Assembly (NCBI GenBank): GCA_030446525.1
Contig: JAUJNC010000007.1
Span: 1 to 53,386 of the forward strand
Length of the DNA: 53,386 nt
Direction: 5' to 3'
Origin: Armatimonadaceae bacterium
GTDB lineage: Bacteria > Armatimonadota > Armatimonadia > Armatimonadales > Armatimonadaceae
The notes under the pieces were generated by a model, which had not been told where the DNA came from, did no database searches, and saw only the letters and a list, made by a program, of their open reading frames with translations. The translations under genes were made by a program, and so were the position numbers. Positions 26,815-36,500 of this stretch are shown here, one piece after another; positions within the stretch are counted from its first letter, which is position 1; each line of letters opens with the position of its first letter.

Positions 26815-27537
26815 TCAGAGACCGGCCCGGCCCTCGCGGTACAGCCGGGCGAACTCGGGGGGCAGACCGGCGGGCGCGAGGGCAGCCACCACGCTCTCGA
26901 CCGCGTAGGGGACCCGGCAGATGCGCGCCCCGGCGTCGCCGGCCGGGGGCAGCGTCAGGAGGGCGTACGCGGCGCGCGGGTCGCCGTCGCCGGGCCGGCC
27001 CGCCGAGCCCGCGTTGACGAAAAGCGTCCCGCCGGCGCGCGCGACGAACGGCCGGTGCGTGTGCCCGGTTATCACGATGTCCGCCCCGGCGGCGCCGGCG
27101 ATGGCCTCGAGGCGCTCCGCGGGCGTCCGCACATCGATGCCGTGTTTGGCCGAGTCGGGCGCGGCGTGCACCATCAGGACGCGCCGCCCCTCCAGCGTTT
27201 CCCGGCGCTCGTCGGGGAGGGAGGCCAGGTAGGCGCGGCTCGCCGGCGACAGGTTCTCGTAGGCGTGGCCGAACGCCCGGAACTTGCGCGGGTCCTTGGT
27301 CCTGGCCCACTTATCCGCCTTGCGCGGGAACGCCAGGGTTTTCTCGTCGTAGTTGCCGCGGATCGCCGCGATCCCGCGCGCCCGGATGTGCTGCACGCAC
27401 TCGTCGGGCCAGGGCCCGTAGCCGACGAAATCGCCGGCGCACCAGATCGCGTCGGGCGCGTCGGCGTCGATGGCCGCGAGGACCGCCTGCAGGGCGGGCA
27501 GGTTCCCGTGGACATCGGAGAGCACGGCGAGCCGCAT
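26815..27537 (-). CDS. YfcE/MJ0936-type metallophosphoesterase
   Basis: A 240-residue protein from ATG 27535-27537. All metal-ligand motifs of calcineurin-like phosphoesterases are visible in order: AVLSDVHGN, AGDFVGYGP, IRGNYDEKT, LMVHAAPDS, VITGHTHRP, and NAGSAGRPGDGDPRAAYALL, typical of the YfcE/MJ0936 branch. The active site would hold two divalent metals, and the substrate is a phosphodiester or phosphomonoester that cannot be named. It follows the helix-hairpin-helix protein gene by 14 bases, so they are probably co-transcribed. Confidence 0.92.
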   Translation of the reverse strand: MRLAVLSDVHGNLPALQAVLAAIDADAPDAIWCAGDFVGYGPWPDECVQHIRARGIAAIRGNYDEKTLAFPRKADKWARTKDPRKFRAFGHAYENLSPASRAYLASLPDERRETLEGRRVLMVHAAPDSAKHGIDVRTPAERLEAIAGAAGADIVITGHTHRPFVARAGGTLFVNAGSAGRPGDGDPRAAYALLTLPPAGDAGARICRVPYAVESVVAALAPAGLPPEFARLYREGRAGL

Positions 27538-27551
27538 CGCTTTATCGCCCC

Positions 27552-28304
27552 TTACTTCTTCTTGCCGCCCGAAGCTTTGTTTTTCGGCTTCGCCACGGCA
27601 AGGGCCTCCGCGATCTTTTTGCGCTGCTCCCGGATCTCTTGCCGGAGCTTCTCCTGCTCCTTGGGGCCGGCGGAGCCCATCGCCGCGAAACGTCGCAGGC
27701 GGTCCGCCACCGCCTGGAGGCGCGCGGTCACCCCCCGCATCCGCTTGGGCTTCAGGCGCTCGGCGTGGCGCGGCAGCTCGTCGACCAGCGCCGCGAGCTT
27801 GGCGAGCTGCCGGTTCAGCTCGGGGGCCAGCTTGCGCGCCGGCGTGCCGCCGGTCGCATCGGCGAGCGCGGTATCCACCCGCAGGACGGCCTTCTCGAGC
27901 TGCGCGCGCGCGTCCACCGTCTCCGTGCCGTCCTCCGGCTGGGGCGCGGGCGGCAGCGCGGGGGCCAGCATTACCACCGCCTCCTCGACCGCCCGCGCCT
28001 CGGCGGCCGGGGGCTCCGCCGGCGGCGGCTCCGCGGGCGGGGCTTCGGCGGCCACCGTTTCGCCCGGCGGCGGAAGCTCTTCCGGGAGCGGAGCCTCCTG
28101 CGGCACGGGCGCGGCGTCCGGGGAAGAGGACCCCTGCAGGGAGGCCAGGACTTTTTGCGCGGCGGAGCGCGGCATGCCGGTCACGCCGACCAGCTGGTCC
28201 ACGCTGGCCTGCGCGAGCTGGGACCGCGTCGTTATCCCGGCGGCCTCCAGGGCCGCGCGCCGCGCCGGCCCCAGGTGCGCGATGTTGTTCAGCGATTCGT
28301 CCAT
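27552..28304 (-). CDS. Helix-hairpin-helix protein with Ala/Pro linker and basic tail
   Basis: A 250-residue protein. Residues ~5-50 form a helix-hairpin-helix of the DUF4332/RNA-polymerase-alpha-CTD type: NIAHLGPARRAALEAAGITT then QLAQASVDQLVGVTGMP. A long Pro/Glu/Ala-rich linker (about 55-115) follows, then a helical region with many Leu and Arg, and a Lys-rich C-terminus (KPKNKASGGKKK). The HhH and basic tail suggest DNA or RNA binding; this is inference. No named family was recognised beyond the HhH. The start has no clear ribosome binding site. Confidence 0.65.
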   Translation of the reverse strand: MDESLNNIAHLGPARRAALEAAGITTRSQLAQASVDQLVGVTGMPRSAAQKVLASLQGSSSPDAAPVPQEAPLPEELPPPGETVAAEAPPAEPPPAEPPAAEARAVEEAVVMLAPALPPAPQPEDGTETVDARAQLEKAVLRVDTALADATGGTPARKLAPELNRQLAKLAALVDELPRHAERLKPKRMRGVTARLQAVADRLRRFAAMGSAGPKEQEKLRQEIREQRKKIAEALAVAKPKNKASGGKKK

Positions 28305-28384
28305 GCCGTTGAATTGTAGTGCTTCCGCCGCCGCTTGTCAATTCGCAGGGCCGAACCCGGCCAGGGCACGGGACCGCCGCCCGG

Positions 28385-28414
28385 TTGACGGCGCGGCGCC
28401 ACCCGCTTTATAAT
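28385..28414 (+). promoter_or_regulatory. Sigma-70 promoter of the sugar-binding lipoprotein gene
   Basis: TTGACG (28385-28390), an 18-base spacer, TATAAT (28409-28414). It lies 42 bases before the ATG, leaving a short leader that contains the ribosome binding site ACGGAGGA. Confidence 0.75.
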
Positions 28415-28455
28415 AGGCCCTGGTCTTTTTCCCCAATACCACACGGAGGATACCG

Positions 28456-29463
28456 ATGAAGTTGGCTTCCCACGCGCCGCTCGCCCTGTGCCTGCTCGCC
28501 GGCGCGCTGATCGGAGGATGCTCGCGGTCCGGGAACACCGGACAGGCCGGGGAGGCGCCCGGGTCCGCGGGCTCGTCCCAAAGGTTTCAGGTGGCGTTCG
28601 TCACCAACAACGCGTCCGATTTCTGGACGATCGCGCGCCGGGGGTGTGAAAAGGCGGACGGCGAGCTCGATGCGGTCAACGTCGAGTTCTTGATCCCCCC
28701 CGACGGGACGGCGGCGGAGCAGAAGCGCATCGTCGATGATCTGCTGGCGAAAGGGATGGACGGGATCGCCATCAGCCCCGTCAACCCCACAAACCAGACG
28801 GAGATGATCAACCAGGCCGCCAAACAGGCCCTCGTCCTTACCCAGGATAGCGACGCGCCCCAAAGCGACCGCGCCTGCTATGTCGGAACAGACAACCGCG
28901 CGGCGGGGCGCCAGGCGGGACAGATGATCCGGGAAGCGCTGCCCGGCGGCGGCAAGGTCATGGTGTTCGTCGGCACGCTCGACGCCCAGAACGCCCGGGA
29001 GCGATACGAGGGGATCCAGGAGACCCTGAAGGGCTCGAACGTGCAGATCCTGGGGGTCCGCACCGACAACACGGACCGGGTCCGCGCCAAAGCCAACGTC
29101 CTGGACGCCCTCGTCAAGGATCCCGACATCGCGTGCCTGGTGGGGCTGTGGAGCTACAACGGCCCGGCGATCCTGAACGCGGTCCGCGAAACCGGCAGGG
29201 TCGGCAAGGTGAAGATCGTCTGTTTCGACGAGGAGGACGAGACGCTGGCGGGGGTCAAGGAGGGCGCGATCAATGCGACCATCGTGCAGCAGCCGTACGA
29301 GTTCGGGTACCAGGCCATCCGGATGATGGCCCAGGTGCTCGGCGGCGACAAGAGCGTGATCCCGGCGAACAAACAGAAGATCGTGCCGACCCTGATCATC
29401 AAACAGAACAATGTCGAGGAGTTCACCACCAGGATCAACCAGCTTCGCGGCCGCGCCGGATGA
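28456..29463 (+). CDS. Sugar ABC transporter substrate-binding lipoprotein
   Basis: A 335-residue protein with GGAGG 8 bases before the ATG. The signal ends in LIGGC (lipobox), so it is lipid-anchored. The mature part is a type I periplasmic binding protein of the ribose/xylose class: QVAFVTNNASDFWTIARRGC, GMDGIAISPVNPTN, CYVGTDNRAAGRQAGQMI, GKVMVFVGTLDAQNARERYE, CLVGLWSYNGPAILNAV, and GAINATIVQQPYEFGYQAI near the end. No permease or ATPase gene is adjacent, so its transporter is encoded elsewhere or it serves as a sensor. It has its own good promoter and a hairpin behind it, so it is probably a single-gene transcript. Confidence 0.93.
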   Translation: MKLASHAPLALCLLAGALIGGCSRSGNTGQAGEAPGSAGSSQRFQVAFVTNNASDFWTIARRGCEKADGELDAVNVEFLIPPDGTAAEQKRIVDDLLAKGMDGIAISPVNPTNQTEMINQAAKQALVLTQDSDAPQSDRACYVGTDNRAAGRQAGQMIREALPGGGKVMVFVGTLDAQNARERYEGIQETLKGSNVQILGVRTDNTDRVRAKANVLDALVKDPDIACLVGLWSYNGPAILNAVRETGRVGKVKIVCFDEEDETLAGVKEGAINATIVQQPYEFGYQAIRMMAQVLGGDKSVIPANKQKIVPTLIIKQNNVEEFTTRINQLRGRAG

Positions 29464-29495
29464 TGGCTTTCTTTGGCCTTCGCCGTCCTGTCTAC

Positions 29496-29523
29496 CTGGG
29501 CCGCCACTGTGGTGGCGGCCCAG
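29496..29523. terminator. Perfect 12-bp hairpin between converging genes
   Basis: CTGGGCCGCCAC, loop TGTG, GTGGCGGCCCAG. It lies 33 bases after the binding-protein stop and 29 bases before the end of the converging prepilin gene. It is very stable but has no T-tract on either side, so it would be a non-canonical or Rho-assisted bidirectional terminator. Confidence 0.45.
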
Positions 29524-29551
29524 GGGGAGATCACGTCCCGTTTCGTGCCTA

Positions 29552-30313
29552 CTAAAAGGCCGTTAAGCACCTGGCATCCGAGACACGGAACGTCTGATCA
29601 CAGTTCGGGCCTCCGTCCGGCCTTGCGCCAAACTGTACGAAGCGAATAGAAGTCTTCCGTTGCCACTTGGCATGACCATCACAGAAGAGTAGGTTTGCGC
29701 CTTCATTATGCAACAGGTCGTAGGAGGCGTGGTTGAACCGCTCAGCCTGGAGAGGAGTCATAGGATCGTAGCCGTTGCCGGCCCGGAGATGGTTTGGTCT
29801 TTCCTGAGCGGAACGGAAGTAAGCATCTACTTCCTGAAGATATATGATATCAGCGGGAGCGGGAATGGCCGCGAGAGCTTTCGTCCCGGCGATGCCATTG
29901 AGCAGGTAACTGGTGTTACCCCCCGGAGGGGATTTAACTTCTGAGTTCGTGGCCTGAGGATTTGGCCTGCTCGAACGGGGCGCAGCGGAAGGGCATCTGT
30001 ATACGTCGATGTTCTTGACATAGGGGTAGGTGTCACGCGCCCAGTTACGCCGGGAACGCGGCTCCATAAATCCTAAGTCCAGACCAATCCCTTCGTCCGG
30101 GAAGTGGTTACCAGGCAGCATCTCGTCGTAATCCTGAGTGTACATCATCAGGGCGTTGCCGATCTGCTTCATGTTGGACAGGCAGGCGGTCTGCCGGGCT
30201 TTGGCGCGCGCCTGCGCGAACACGGGAAAAAGGATCGCGGCGAGGATCGCTATTATGGCGATCACGACGAGAAGCTCGATCAGGGTGAAGGCTTGTCGCG
30301 TTTTCGACTCCAC
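29552..30313 (-). CDS. Prepilin-type protein with H-X9-DG-like C-terminus (DUF1559-related)
   Basis: A 253-residue protein starting at GTG 30311-30313, with AAGGGAG 8 bases upstream. The leader [20 protein letters not shown] is a classical type III/prepilin signal: cleavage before Phe and methylation by PilD are expected. [19 protein letters not shown] follows. The exported part has [20 protein letters not shown] and [13 protein letters not shown], the usual end motif. Its function in these phyla is unknown; large paralogous sets exist. This gene is less GC-rich than its neighbours, and [14 protein letters not shown] carries a CCCCTCCGGGGGG palindrome. Confidence 0.92.
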   Translation of the reverse strand: MESKTRQAFTLIELLVVIAIIAILAAILFPVFAQARAKARQTACLSNMKQIGNALMMYTQDYDEMLPGNHFPDEGIGLDLGFMEPRSRRNWARDTYPYVKNIDVYRCPSAAPRSSRPNPQATNSEVKSPPGGNTSYLLNGIAGTKALAAIPAPADIIYLQEVDAYFRSAQERPNHLRAGNGYDPMTPLQAERFNHASYDLLHNEGANLLFCDGHAKWQRKTSIRFVQFGARPDGGPNCDQTFRVSDARCLTAF

Positions 30314-30519
30314 AGTGTTTTCTCCCTTAAGACGAGTGCGGCGCGGCAGCGCCGCCCATTAATCAACAATCAACAGTATCCCATCCTGCCTGTCTTCTCA
30401 AACATCGAGGGAGTCGCCGATCGAGATCGGCGACAGTCCAGGGAAATAGAAAAGGTCATCAACACCTCAAAGGTGAAAGGTAAGCCCGCATACCACGCAC
30501 GCGACGCAGGGCGGCAAGG
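30314..30519. other. Intergenic region with palindromes
   Basis: It holds the prepilin leader with a GCGGCGC/GCGCCGC hairpin, then about 100 AT-richer bases, then the palindrome GTCGCCGATC-GA-GATCGGCGAC at 30413-30434. No gene is seen. The 3' end merges into the dioxygenase remnant. Confidence 0.5.
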
Positions 30520-30621
30520 ATCGCCATCGACGGCGCGGACCAGAGAAACGGCTGCCTGGAGGTCTTCCCCGGCTACCACGAGAGGAGCGAGGACGACAAA
30601 AAGCGGCTGTTCTTCCGCTGA
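30520..30621 (+). pseudogene. Remnant of a phytanoyl-CoA dioxygenase-family gene
   Basis: Thirty-three codons and a stop (TGA 30619-30621) read IAIDGADQRNGCLEVFPGYH and on to KKRLFF. This matches the AID.A..ENGCL...PGSH segment in the middle of PhyH-family enzymes. Nothing upstream continues the match and the stop cuts it short. It is a fossil fragment, independent of the larger frameshifted PhyH-like gene at 2682-3431. Confidence 0.6.
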
Positions 30622-30633
30622 CGGGAACCCGGC

Positions 30634-31932
30634 ATGAACGACCGTGTCTTAGCAACCTATCATATCGAGACGCCGCACCCGCCGGAGCAGGCGGCCGAGG
30701 CGCTCGCGGGCGAGCAGTCGTCCGGGACGTTCGTCGCGGTGCCCGGCGAGACCGAGGCGCTGCGCGAGCGCCACCGCGCCCGGGTCGAGCGCATCACGGC
30801 GGGGGAGACGGTGGACGTCCCCAGCTTGAGCGGCGCGCGCGCGCCGAAAGGGTCTTCGGGGCCGGTACGCTACCATCGCGCCGAGATAGCCGTTTCCTTC
30901 CCCCTGGAGAACATGGGCGTCAACCTGCCCACACTCCTTTCCACCGTGGCGGGCAACCTCTTCGAGCTGAGCGAGTTCTCCGGCCTGAAGCTGATGGACC
31001 TCGAGATGCCCCCGGCCTTCGCCGCGGCGTATCCCGGCCCGCAGTTCGGCATCGAGGGGACGCGGCGGCTCGCCGGGGTGCCGGATCGGCCCCTGATCGG
31101 GACCATCGTCAAGCCCAGCGTGGGCCTGTCCCCGGACCAGACCGCCGAGCTGGTGCGCGAGCTCGCCGGGGCGGACATCGACTTTGTCAAGGACGACGAG
31201 CTGATGGCCGACCCGCCCCACTCGCCGCTGCGGCAGCGCGTGGAGGCCGTGATGCGCGTCATCAACGAGGCCGCCGACCGGACCGGGAAGAAGGTCCTGT
31301 ACGCCTTCAACATCACCGACGAGCTGGACGCGATGCGGCGCCACCACGACACCGTGCTAGCGGCCGGCGGCACCTGCGTCATGGTCAGCATCAACAGCGT
31401 CGGGCTGGTCGGCGTCTCCCACCTGCGCCGCCACAGCCAGCTCCCCCTGCACGGCCACCGCAACGGCTGGGGCATGTACACGCGCCATCCTTACCTGGGG
31501 ATAGCCTTCCCCGCCTACCAGAAACTGTGGCGCCTGGCGGGCGTCGACCACCTCCACGTCAACGGCCTGGCGAACAAGTTCTGGGAGCCCGACGACTCGG
31601 TCGTGACCTCCATCAAAGCCTGCCTCACCCCCCTCTTCGGCGAAACGAACGTCGCCTCGGGATACCAGGCCATGCCGGTCGTCTCCTCCGGCCAGTGGGG
31701 CGGCCAGGCCCCGGAAACGTACCGCCGCACCCAAACGGTCGATCTGATGTACCTGGCCGGCGGCGGCGTCATGGCCCACCCCGGCGGCCCGGCCGCCGGC
31801 GTCCGCGCGCTCCGCCAGGCCTGGGACGCCGCGGTGGCAGGGACTCCGCTGGAAGAGTACGCACACGGTCACGAAGAACTGCGGCAGACTTTAGAGAAGT
31901 TCGGTAAGCCGGCATCCGGCGCGCCGCCGTAA
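30634..31932 (+). CDS. RuBisCO-like protein (form IV), large-subunit family
   Basis: A 432-residue protein with the RuBisCO large-subunit layout and most active-site residues. Glu27 and Thr32 (spinach E60, T65) lie in AGEQSSGTF. Lys160 in TIVKPSVGLS matches K175, with K177 replaced by Ser. Lys186-Asp187-Asp188-Glu189 in DFVKDDE match the carbamylated K201 and metal ligands D203/E204. His275-Arg276 (H294/R295), His308 (H327) and Lys315 (loop-6 K334) are present, as are VVSSG and LAGGGVMAHP. W66 is Phe. The pattern fits a form IV protein such as those that cleave or decarboxylate 3-oxo sugar-acid phosphates (OiaX-type) rather than a CO2-fixing enzyme. No small subunit or Calvin-cycle gene is nearby. 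The start has only a weak ribosome binding site. Confidence 0.9.
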   Translation: MNDRVLATYHIETPHPPEQAAEALAGEQSSGTFVAVPGETEALRERHRARVERITAGETVDVPSLSGARAPKGSSGPVRYHRAEIAVSFPLENMGVNLPTLLSTVAGNLFELSEFSGLKLMDLEMPPAFAAAYPGPQFGIEGTRRLAGVPDRPLIGTIVKPSVGLSPDQTAELVRELAGADIDFVKDDELMADPPHSPLRQRVEAVMRVINEAADRTGKKVLYAFNITDELDAMRRHHDTVLAAGGTCVMVSINSVGLVGVSHLRRHSQLPLHGHRNGWGMYTRHPYLGIAFPAYQKLWRLAGVDHLHVNGLANKFWEPDDSVVTSIKACLTPLFGETNVASGYQAMPVVSSGQWGGQAPETYRRTQTVDLMYLAGGGVMAHPGGPAAGVRALRQAWDAAVAGTPLEEYAHGHEELRQTLEKFGKPASGAPP

Positions 31933-32087
31933 CGGGCGGGGACACCTCCGGCTACGTCGCGCGCTAGGTGTCGAGGCGCTGGAGATGCGCCCCCATGGCC
32001 GCCGGCTCTCCATGGTTGACCTGTTCGAAAGGTACGACGCGGCACCCCGCAGAAGCCGCCGCCCCCGACAAAGGAAAGGTTCAGGAT

Positions 32088-33532
32088 ATGAACGTCCCTC
32101 CCTCCCCGCCGCGAGAGTTCCGCGGCGTCTGGATCGCCACCGTGGCGAACATCGACTGGCCGTCCGAGCGCGGGCTCCCCGCGGAGCAACAGCGGGCGGA
32201 GCTGATCGCCCTGCTGGACAGAGCCGCCCGGTTGAACTTGAACGCGATCATCTTCCAGGTGCGTCCTGCCTGCGACGCGCTGTACGCTTCGGAGTACGAA
32301 CCCTGGTCGGAGTATCTGACCGGACAGATGGGGCGCGCGCCGGAGCCTTTTTACGACCCGCTGGCCTTCGCCGTCGAGGAGGCGCACGCGCGCGGCCTGG
32401 AGCCTGCATGCCTGGTTCAACCCCTACCGCGCGCGCCACGCGTCGGCACAATCCGAGACCTCCGGCCGATCACGTCAGCAAAACGCGCCCCGCGCTTGTC
32501 AAAGCGTACGGCAAGTCGCTCTGGCTCGATCCGGGCGAGAAGGCGGTCCCAGGACCATTCCCTCGCCGTGATCCGCGATGTGGTCCGGCGCTACGACATC
32601 GACGGGGTCCACCTGGACGATTACTTCTACCCGTACAAGGAGCAGGACGAGCAGGGCAACCCCATCGAGTTCCCGGATGAGCCGAGCCCCGGCAGCGCTA
32701 TACGGAGGCGGGGGCGCGCTGGGCCGCGACGACTGGCGGCGCGAAAACATCGACACGTTTGTCGAGCGGCTTTACCGCGCCGTCAAGGCGGAGAAGCCCT
32801 GGGTCAAGTTCGGCATCAGCCCGTTCGGAATCTGGAGGCCGGGCCCCCGGAGCAGATCCAGGGTTTCGACGCCTACGCCCAGGCCCGTACGCCGACGCGC
32901 GCAAATGGCTGGTGCGGGGCTGGGTGGACTACTTCACCCCGCAGGTTGTACTGGCCTATCGAGCAGGTCGCGCAGAGCTACCCCGTTCTGCTCCGCTGGT
33001 GGGTGGAGCAGAACGCCCAGAGGCACCTCTGGCCCGGCAACTTCACCAGCCGCGTGGGCGGCGGGGGCCGAAGGAGTGGCCCGCGGACGAGATCATCCGG
33101 CAGATCCAGCGGACGCGCGAGCAGCCGGGGGCGGCCGGCAACGTGCACTTCAGCATGAAAGCCCTCCTGCGGAACCCGGAAGGTCTCCCCGCGCTGCTCG
33201 CCCAGGGTGTCTACGCCGAGCCCGCCCTGATCCCGGCCTCCCCGTGGCTCTCACTGACGCTGCCCCCTGAGCCGACCGCACTGGCCGCCCGGCACGATCC
33301 TGGGACGGGCGAAATCAATTTGACCTGGCAGCAGGGCAATGAGGAAGCATGGCTATGGGTCGTCCAATCCCGCGCCGGCGGGAAATGGGCCACGGCGATC
33401 CTCCCGGGACGTCAGACCTCGCACGCGCTGAGCGCCGACGCTTCGTCGTCCCAGCCCGACCTGGCCGCCGTCTCCGCCGTGGACCGTTACGGCAACGCCG
33501 GACCGCCCGCCCTCCTGGAGATAAACATCTAA
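32088..33532 (+). pseudogene. GH10-like family hydrolase (UPF0748/YngK type), frameshifted
   Basis: ATG 32088 lies behind AAAGGAAAGG. The first ~105 codons read cleanly: PREFRGVWIATVANIDWPS, LNAIIFQVRPACDALYASE. The family match then hops between frames: LHAWFNPYRARHAS, LDPGEKAV, VIRDVVRRYDIDGVHLDDYF, NIDTFVERLYRAVKAEKPWV, FGISPFGIWRPG, YFTPQLYWPIEQVAQSYPV, FSMKALLRNPEGLPALLAQG, and a Fn3-like end to LEINI. About eight indels are needed. The family is a TIM-barrel glycosidase group of poorly known specificity. The stop overlaps the stop of hsdR on the other strand. Confidence 0.8.
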
Positions 33533-36500
33533 GCTGCCGTACCGGGCTCGACGACCGATCGGTCACTTTTCGCTTTGCTCAGGTATCGATCGAAGAGCCA
33601 GCCCAGGAACGTTTTTTCGAATTCCGGATTGTCGTTGACTTGCCTGAAGAATTCGAAGTTGCTGGTCATCATCTCCTGGATCTTATCGGCGGCCACCAGG
33701 TTGAAGGTGAGACGTGCGTTGTCGGGCGGGTTAACACGGACGCTGGCTTCCAGGGCGGCATTCTCCTGAAGCCGGGCTTCCAGCTGTTCGATGAAGACTT
33801 TATCCTCGTCGGAGAACTCCGTCCCAAACCGGTCATTTAACTCGCGCAGTATCTGCGACAGGGCCTCTTTTTCCTCGGGAGGCGAGTGGTACCCGCCCTT
33901 TGGCCCTATGGGCGCCACTTCGCCCGCACCCCGTTCCAGCACGATCTCTCCCCGGCTCGTGGCCTGGATCCGGTAGCTGTCCATGTCGATGTTGTCCCGG
34001 ATCTCCAGGGGCAGCAGCTCGCGCGAAACCGGCAGCTTGCGCCCCAGGAGACGCGCGAAGACGTACAGCTTCTCCAGGTCCCCGTCGGCGAAGGGGAGGA
34101 CCTGTGAAAGAAAGGCGTACAGGCGCACGTAATCCGTCAGTTGGCCGCGGAAGTCGGTTTGCTCTTCTTCACGTGCATCCCGAAAGCGCCCGACAACGGG
34201 CGCGAGTGCATCGTGCAACTGGGCCTGATTGCTGTTCTCCTGGAAGGAGAGAGCGGCGAAGGCGTCCACATCGTCGTTATCGTAAAAGTGGAAGTCAAGA
34301 AGACGCGTCTGCAGGTCATAGAGCAGGTTCGGGTCGGTCGCCTCGCTCAGCAGCGTCCTGTCATAGTAGGGTTCAAACGCCTTCTTGATCTCGTCCGCCT
34401 CGTTGGCAAAGTCGAGCACAAACGTTTCCTGCTTGTCGGGCGGATACACCCGGTTGAGGCGGGAAAGGGTCTGGACCGCGCCCACGCCGCCCAGCTTCTT
34501 GTCCACATACATCGTATGGAGCAGCGGCTGGTCGAACCCGGTCTGGAACTTGTTGGCGACAATGAGCAGGCGGTACTCGTCGCCCTTGAACGTTTCTGCG
34601 GTCTTCGTCTCCGGAAAGCCGTTCATGTTGGCTTCCGTGTAGTCTATGCCGCCGTCGCGCACGGTCCCCGAGAAGGCCACCAGCGCCTTGTAGGGGTAAC
34701 CCTTCTCCCTCAGATACGCGTCGATGGCCCGCTTGTAGCGGACCGCGTGCAGGCGCGAGCGCGTCACCACCATCGCCTTCGCGCGCCTGCCGATGCGGTC
34801 AAAAACATGGTCGTTGAAGTGCTCGGCCATGATCTCGACCTTGGCGCGGATCGCGTGCTCGTGCAGATCGACAAACGCTTTCAGCAGGTATGTCGCCTTT
34901 CCCTTGTCGTACGTGGGATCGTCCGCGGTCTTCTTCAGCAGGTTCCAGTAGGCCTTGTAGGTCGTGTAATTTTCGAGCACGTCGAGGATGAAGCCCTCCT
35001 CGATGGCCTGCCGCATGGTGTAGAGGCTGAACGGCTCAAACTTCCCATCCGGGCGTCTCGTGCCGAAAAGCTCCAGAGTTTTGGGCTTCGGTGTGGCCGT
35101 GAAGGCGAAGTAGCTGACGTTGGGCAGCCGCCCGCGCCGCTTCATCTCCAGGGCGATGTGATCCTCCAGATCGTCCGTCTCGCCTTGATCTTCTTGCTCC
35201 GCTTCTTCGAGGGTTGGGGCGGCAAGGACCGCCTTGAGGCTCTTGGTGCTTTCACCCGACTGTGAGGAGTGCGCTTCGTCCACGATGATGGCGAAGCGCT
35301 TGCCCGGCAGATCCCCCACCTCGCCGGCGATTACCGGGAACTTCTGCAGCGTCGTGACGATAATGGTCTTGCCGCCTTCCAGCGCCTCGCGCAGCTGCCG
35401 GCTTGTCTTATCGATGTTCTCGACCAACCCCAGAGTCTGCTCCATCTGCCGGACCGTGCGCTGCAGCTGCCAGTCCAGGACGCGGCGGTCGGTGATGACA
35501 ATGATGGAGTCGAAGACACGTTTATCCCCCACGTCGTGCAGCGTCGAGAGCTGGTGGGTTAGCCAGGAGATCGAGTTGCTCTTGCCGCTGCCCGCGCTGT
35601 GCTGGATGAGGTAGCGCTGCCCCGTCCCCCGAGCGCGCGCATCGTCGACCAGACGGCGCACGGCGTCGAGCTGGTGGTACCGGGGGAAGAGGAGGCTGCG
35701 CTTGCCGGTCTTGCGCCCCTTGTCGTCCTCCTCCTCGACGGTGTGAATAAATTGCTGGACAAGGTTCAGGACGCTGTCCCTGGCCCACACCTGCTCCCAC
35801 AGATAGGCCGTGGCGAAGTTTCCCAGGACGGCGGGGTTGCCCGCACCGCCATTCTTCCCCCGGTTGAAAGGCAGAAAGGGGGTCTTGCTCCCTTGCAGGT
35901 GGGTCGTCGTGAAGACCTGGTCGGGGTCCACCGCGAAATGCACCAGGCAGCGCCCGAGGGCGAAAAGCGGCTCGCGCGGATCGCGGTCCTGCCGGTACTG
36001 CCGCATCGCATGCTGCACGGTCTGGCCCGTAAGCGGGTTCTTCAGCTCGGCGGTAAAGAGCGGCAGGCCATTAAGAAACAGCACCATGTCCAGGCTGTGA
36101 TCGGTCTTCTGGCTGTAGCGGTGCTGGCGAACAACCGTGAACTGGTTCGCCTGGTAAAGCCTCTGCGTCTCCTCGTTGAGCCCGCTGGCCGGCCGGAAGT
36201 AGGCAAACCGGAACGTGCACCCGTCGCACTTGATACCCTTGCGCAGCACCTCCAGCGTGCCCCGCGTCTGCACCTCCCCCGCGAGCCGCCCCAGCAGGCG
36301 TTTCCTGGCTTCCGCCCCATGCTGCTTCTGCAGCTTCTGCCACTCCCTGGGCTGGGTGGCGATCAGGAACTCGTAGACAACGTCCGGGTCGAGGCACAGC
36401 GCCCGATCGTATTGCCCCGGCTCGCGCCTGCGGTACCCGCCGACAGGGAAGCCGCCGAAGGCCGGCACGACCTTCCCCACCCCTGCGACCGTCCCCGCAT

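Noticed and set aside
26815..28341. A single 508-codon minus-strand frame spanning the phosphoesterase and the HhH gene
   Set aside because: Only the last ~240 codons (the phosphoesterase) have family motifs. The upstream part lies antisense-in-frame over the HhH gene's codons and is Arg/Gly/Ala noise typical of GC-rich shadow frames.
30634..31932. A genuine CO2-fixing RuBisCO with a Calvin-cycle operon
   Set aside because: K177 and W66 equivalents are changed, the N-terminal domain is short, and no small subunit, phosphoribulokinase or CbbX-type gene is nearby. Form IV is the better call.
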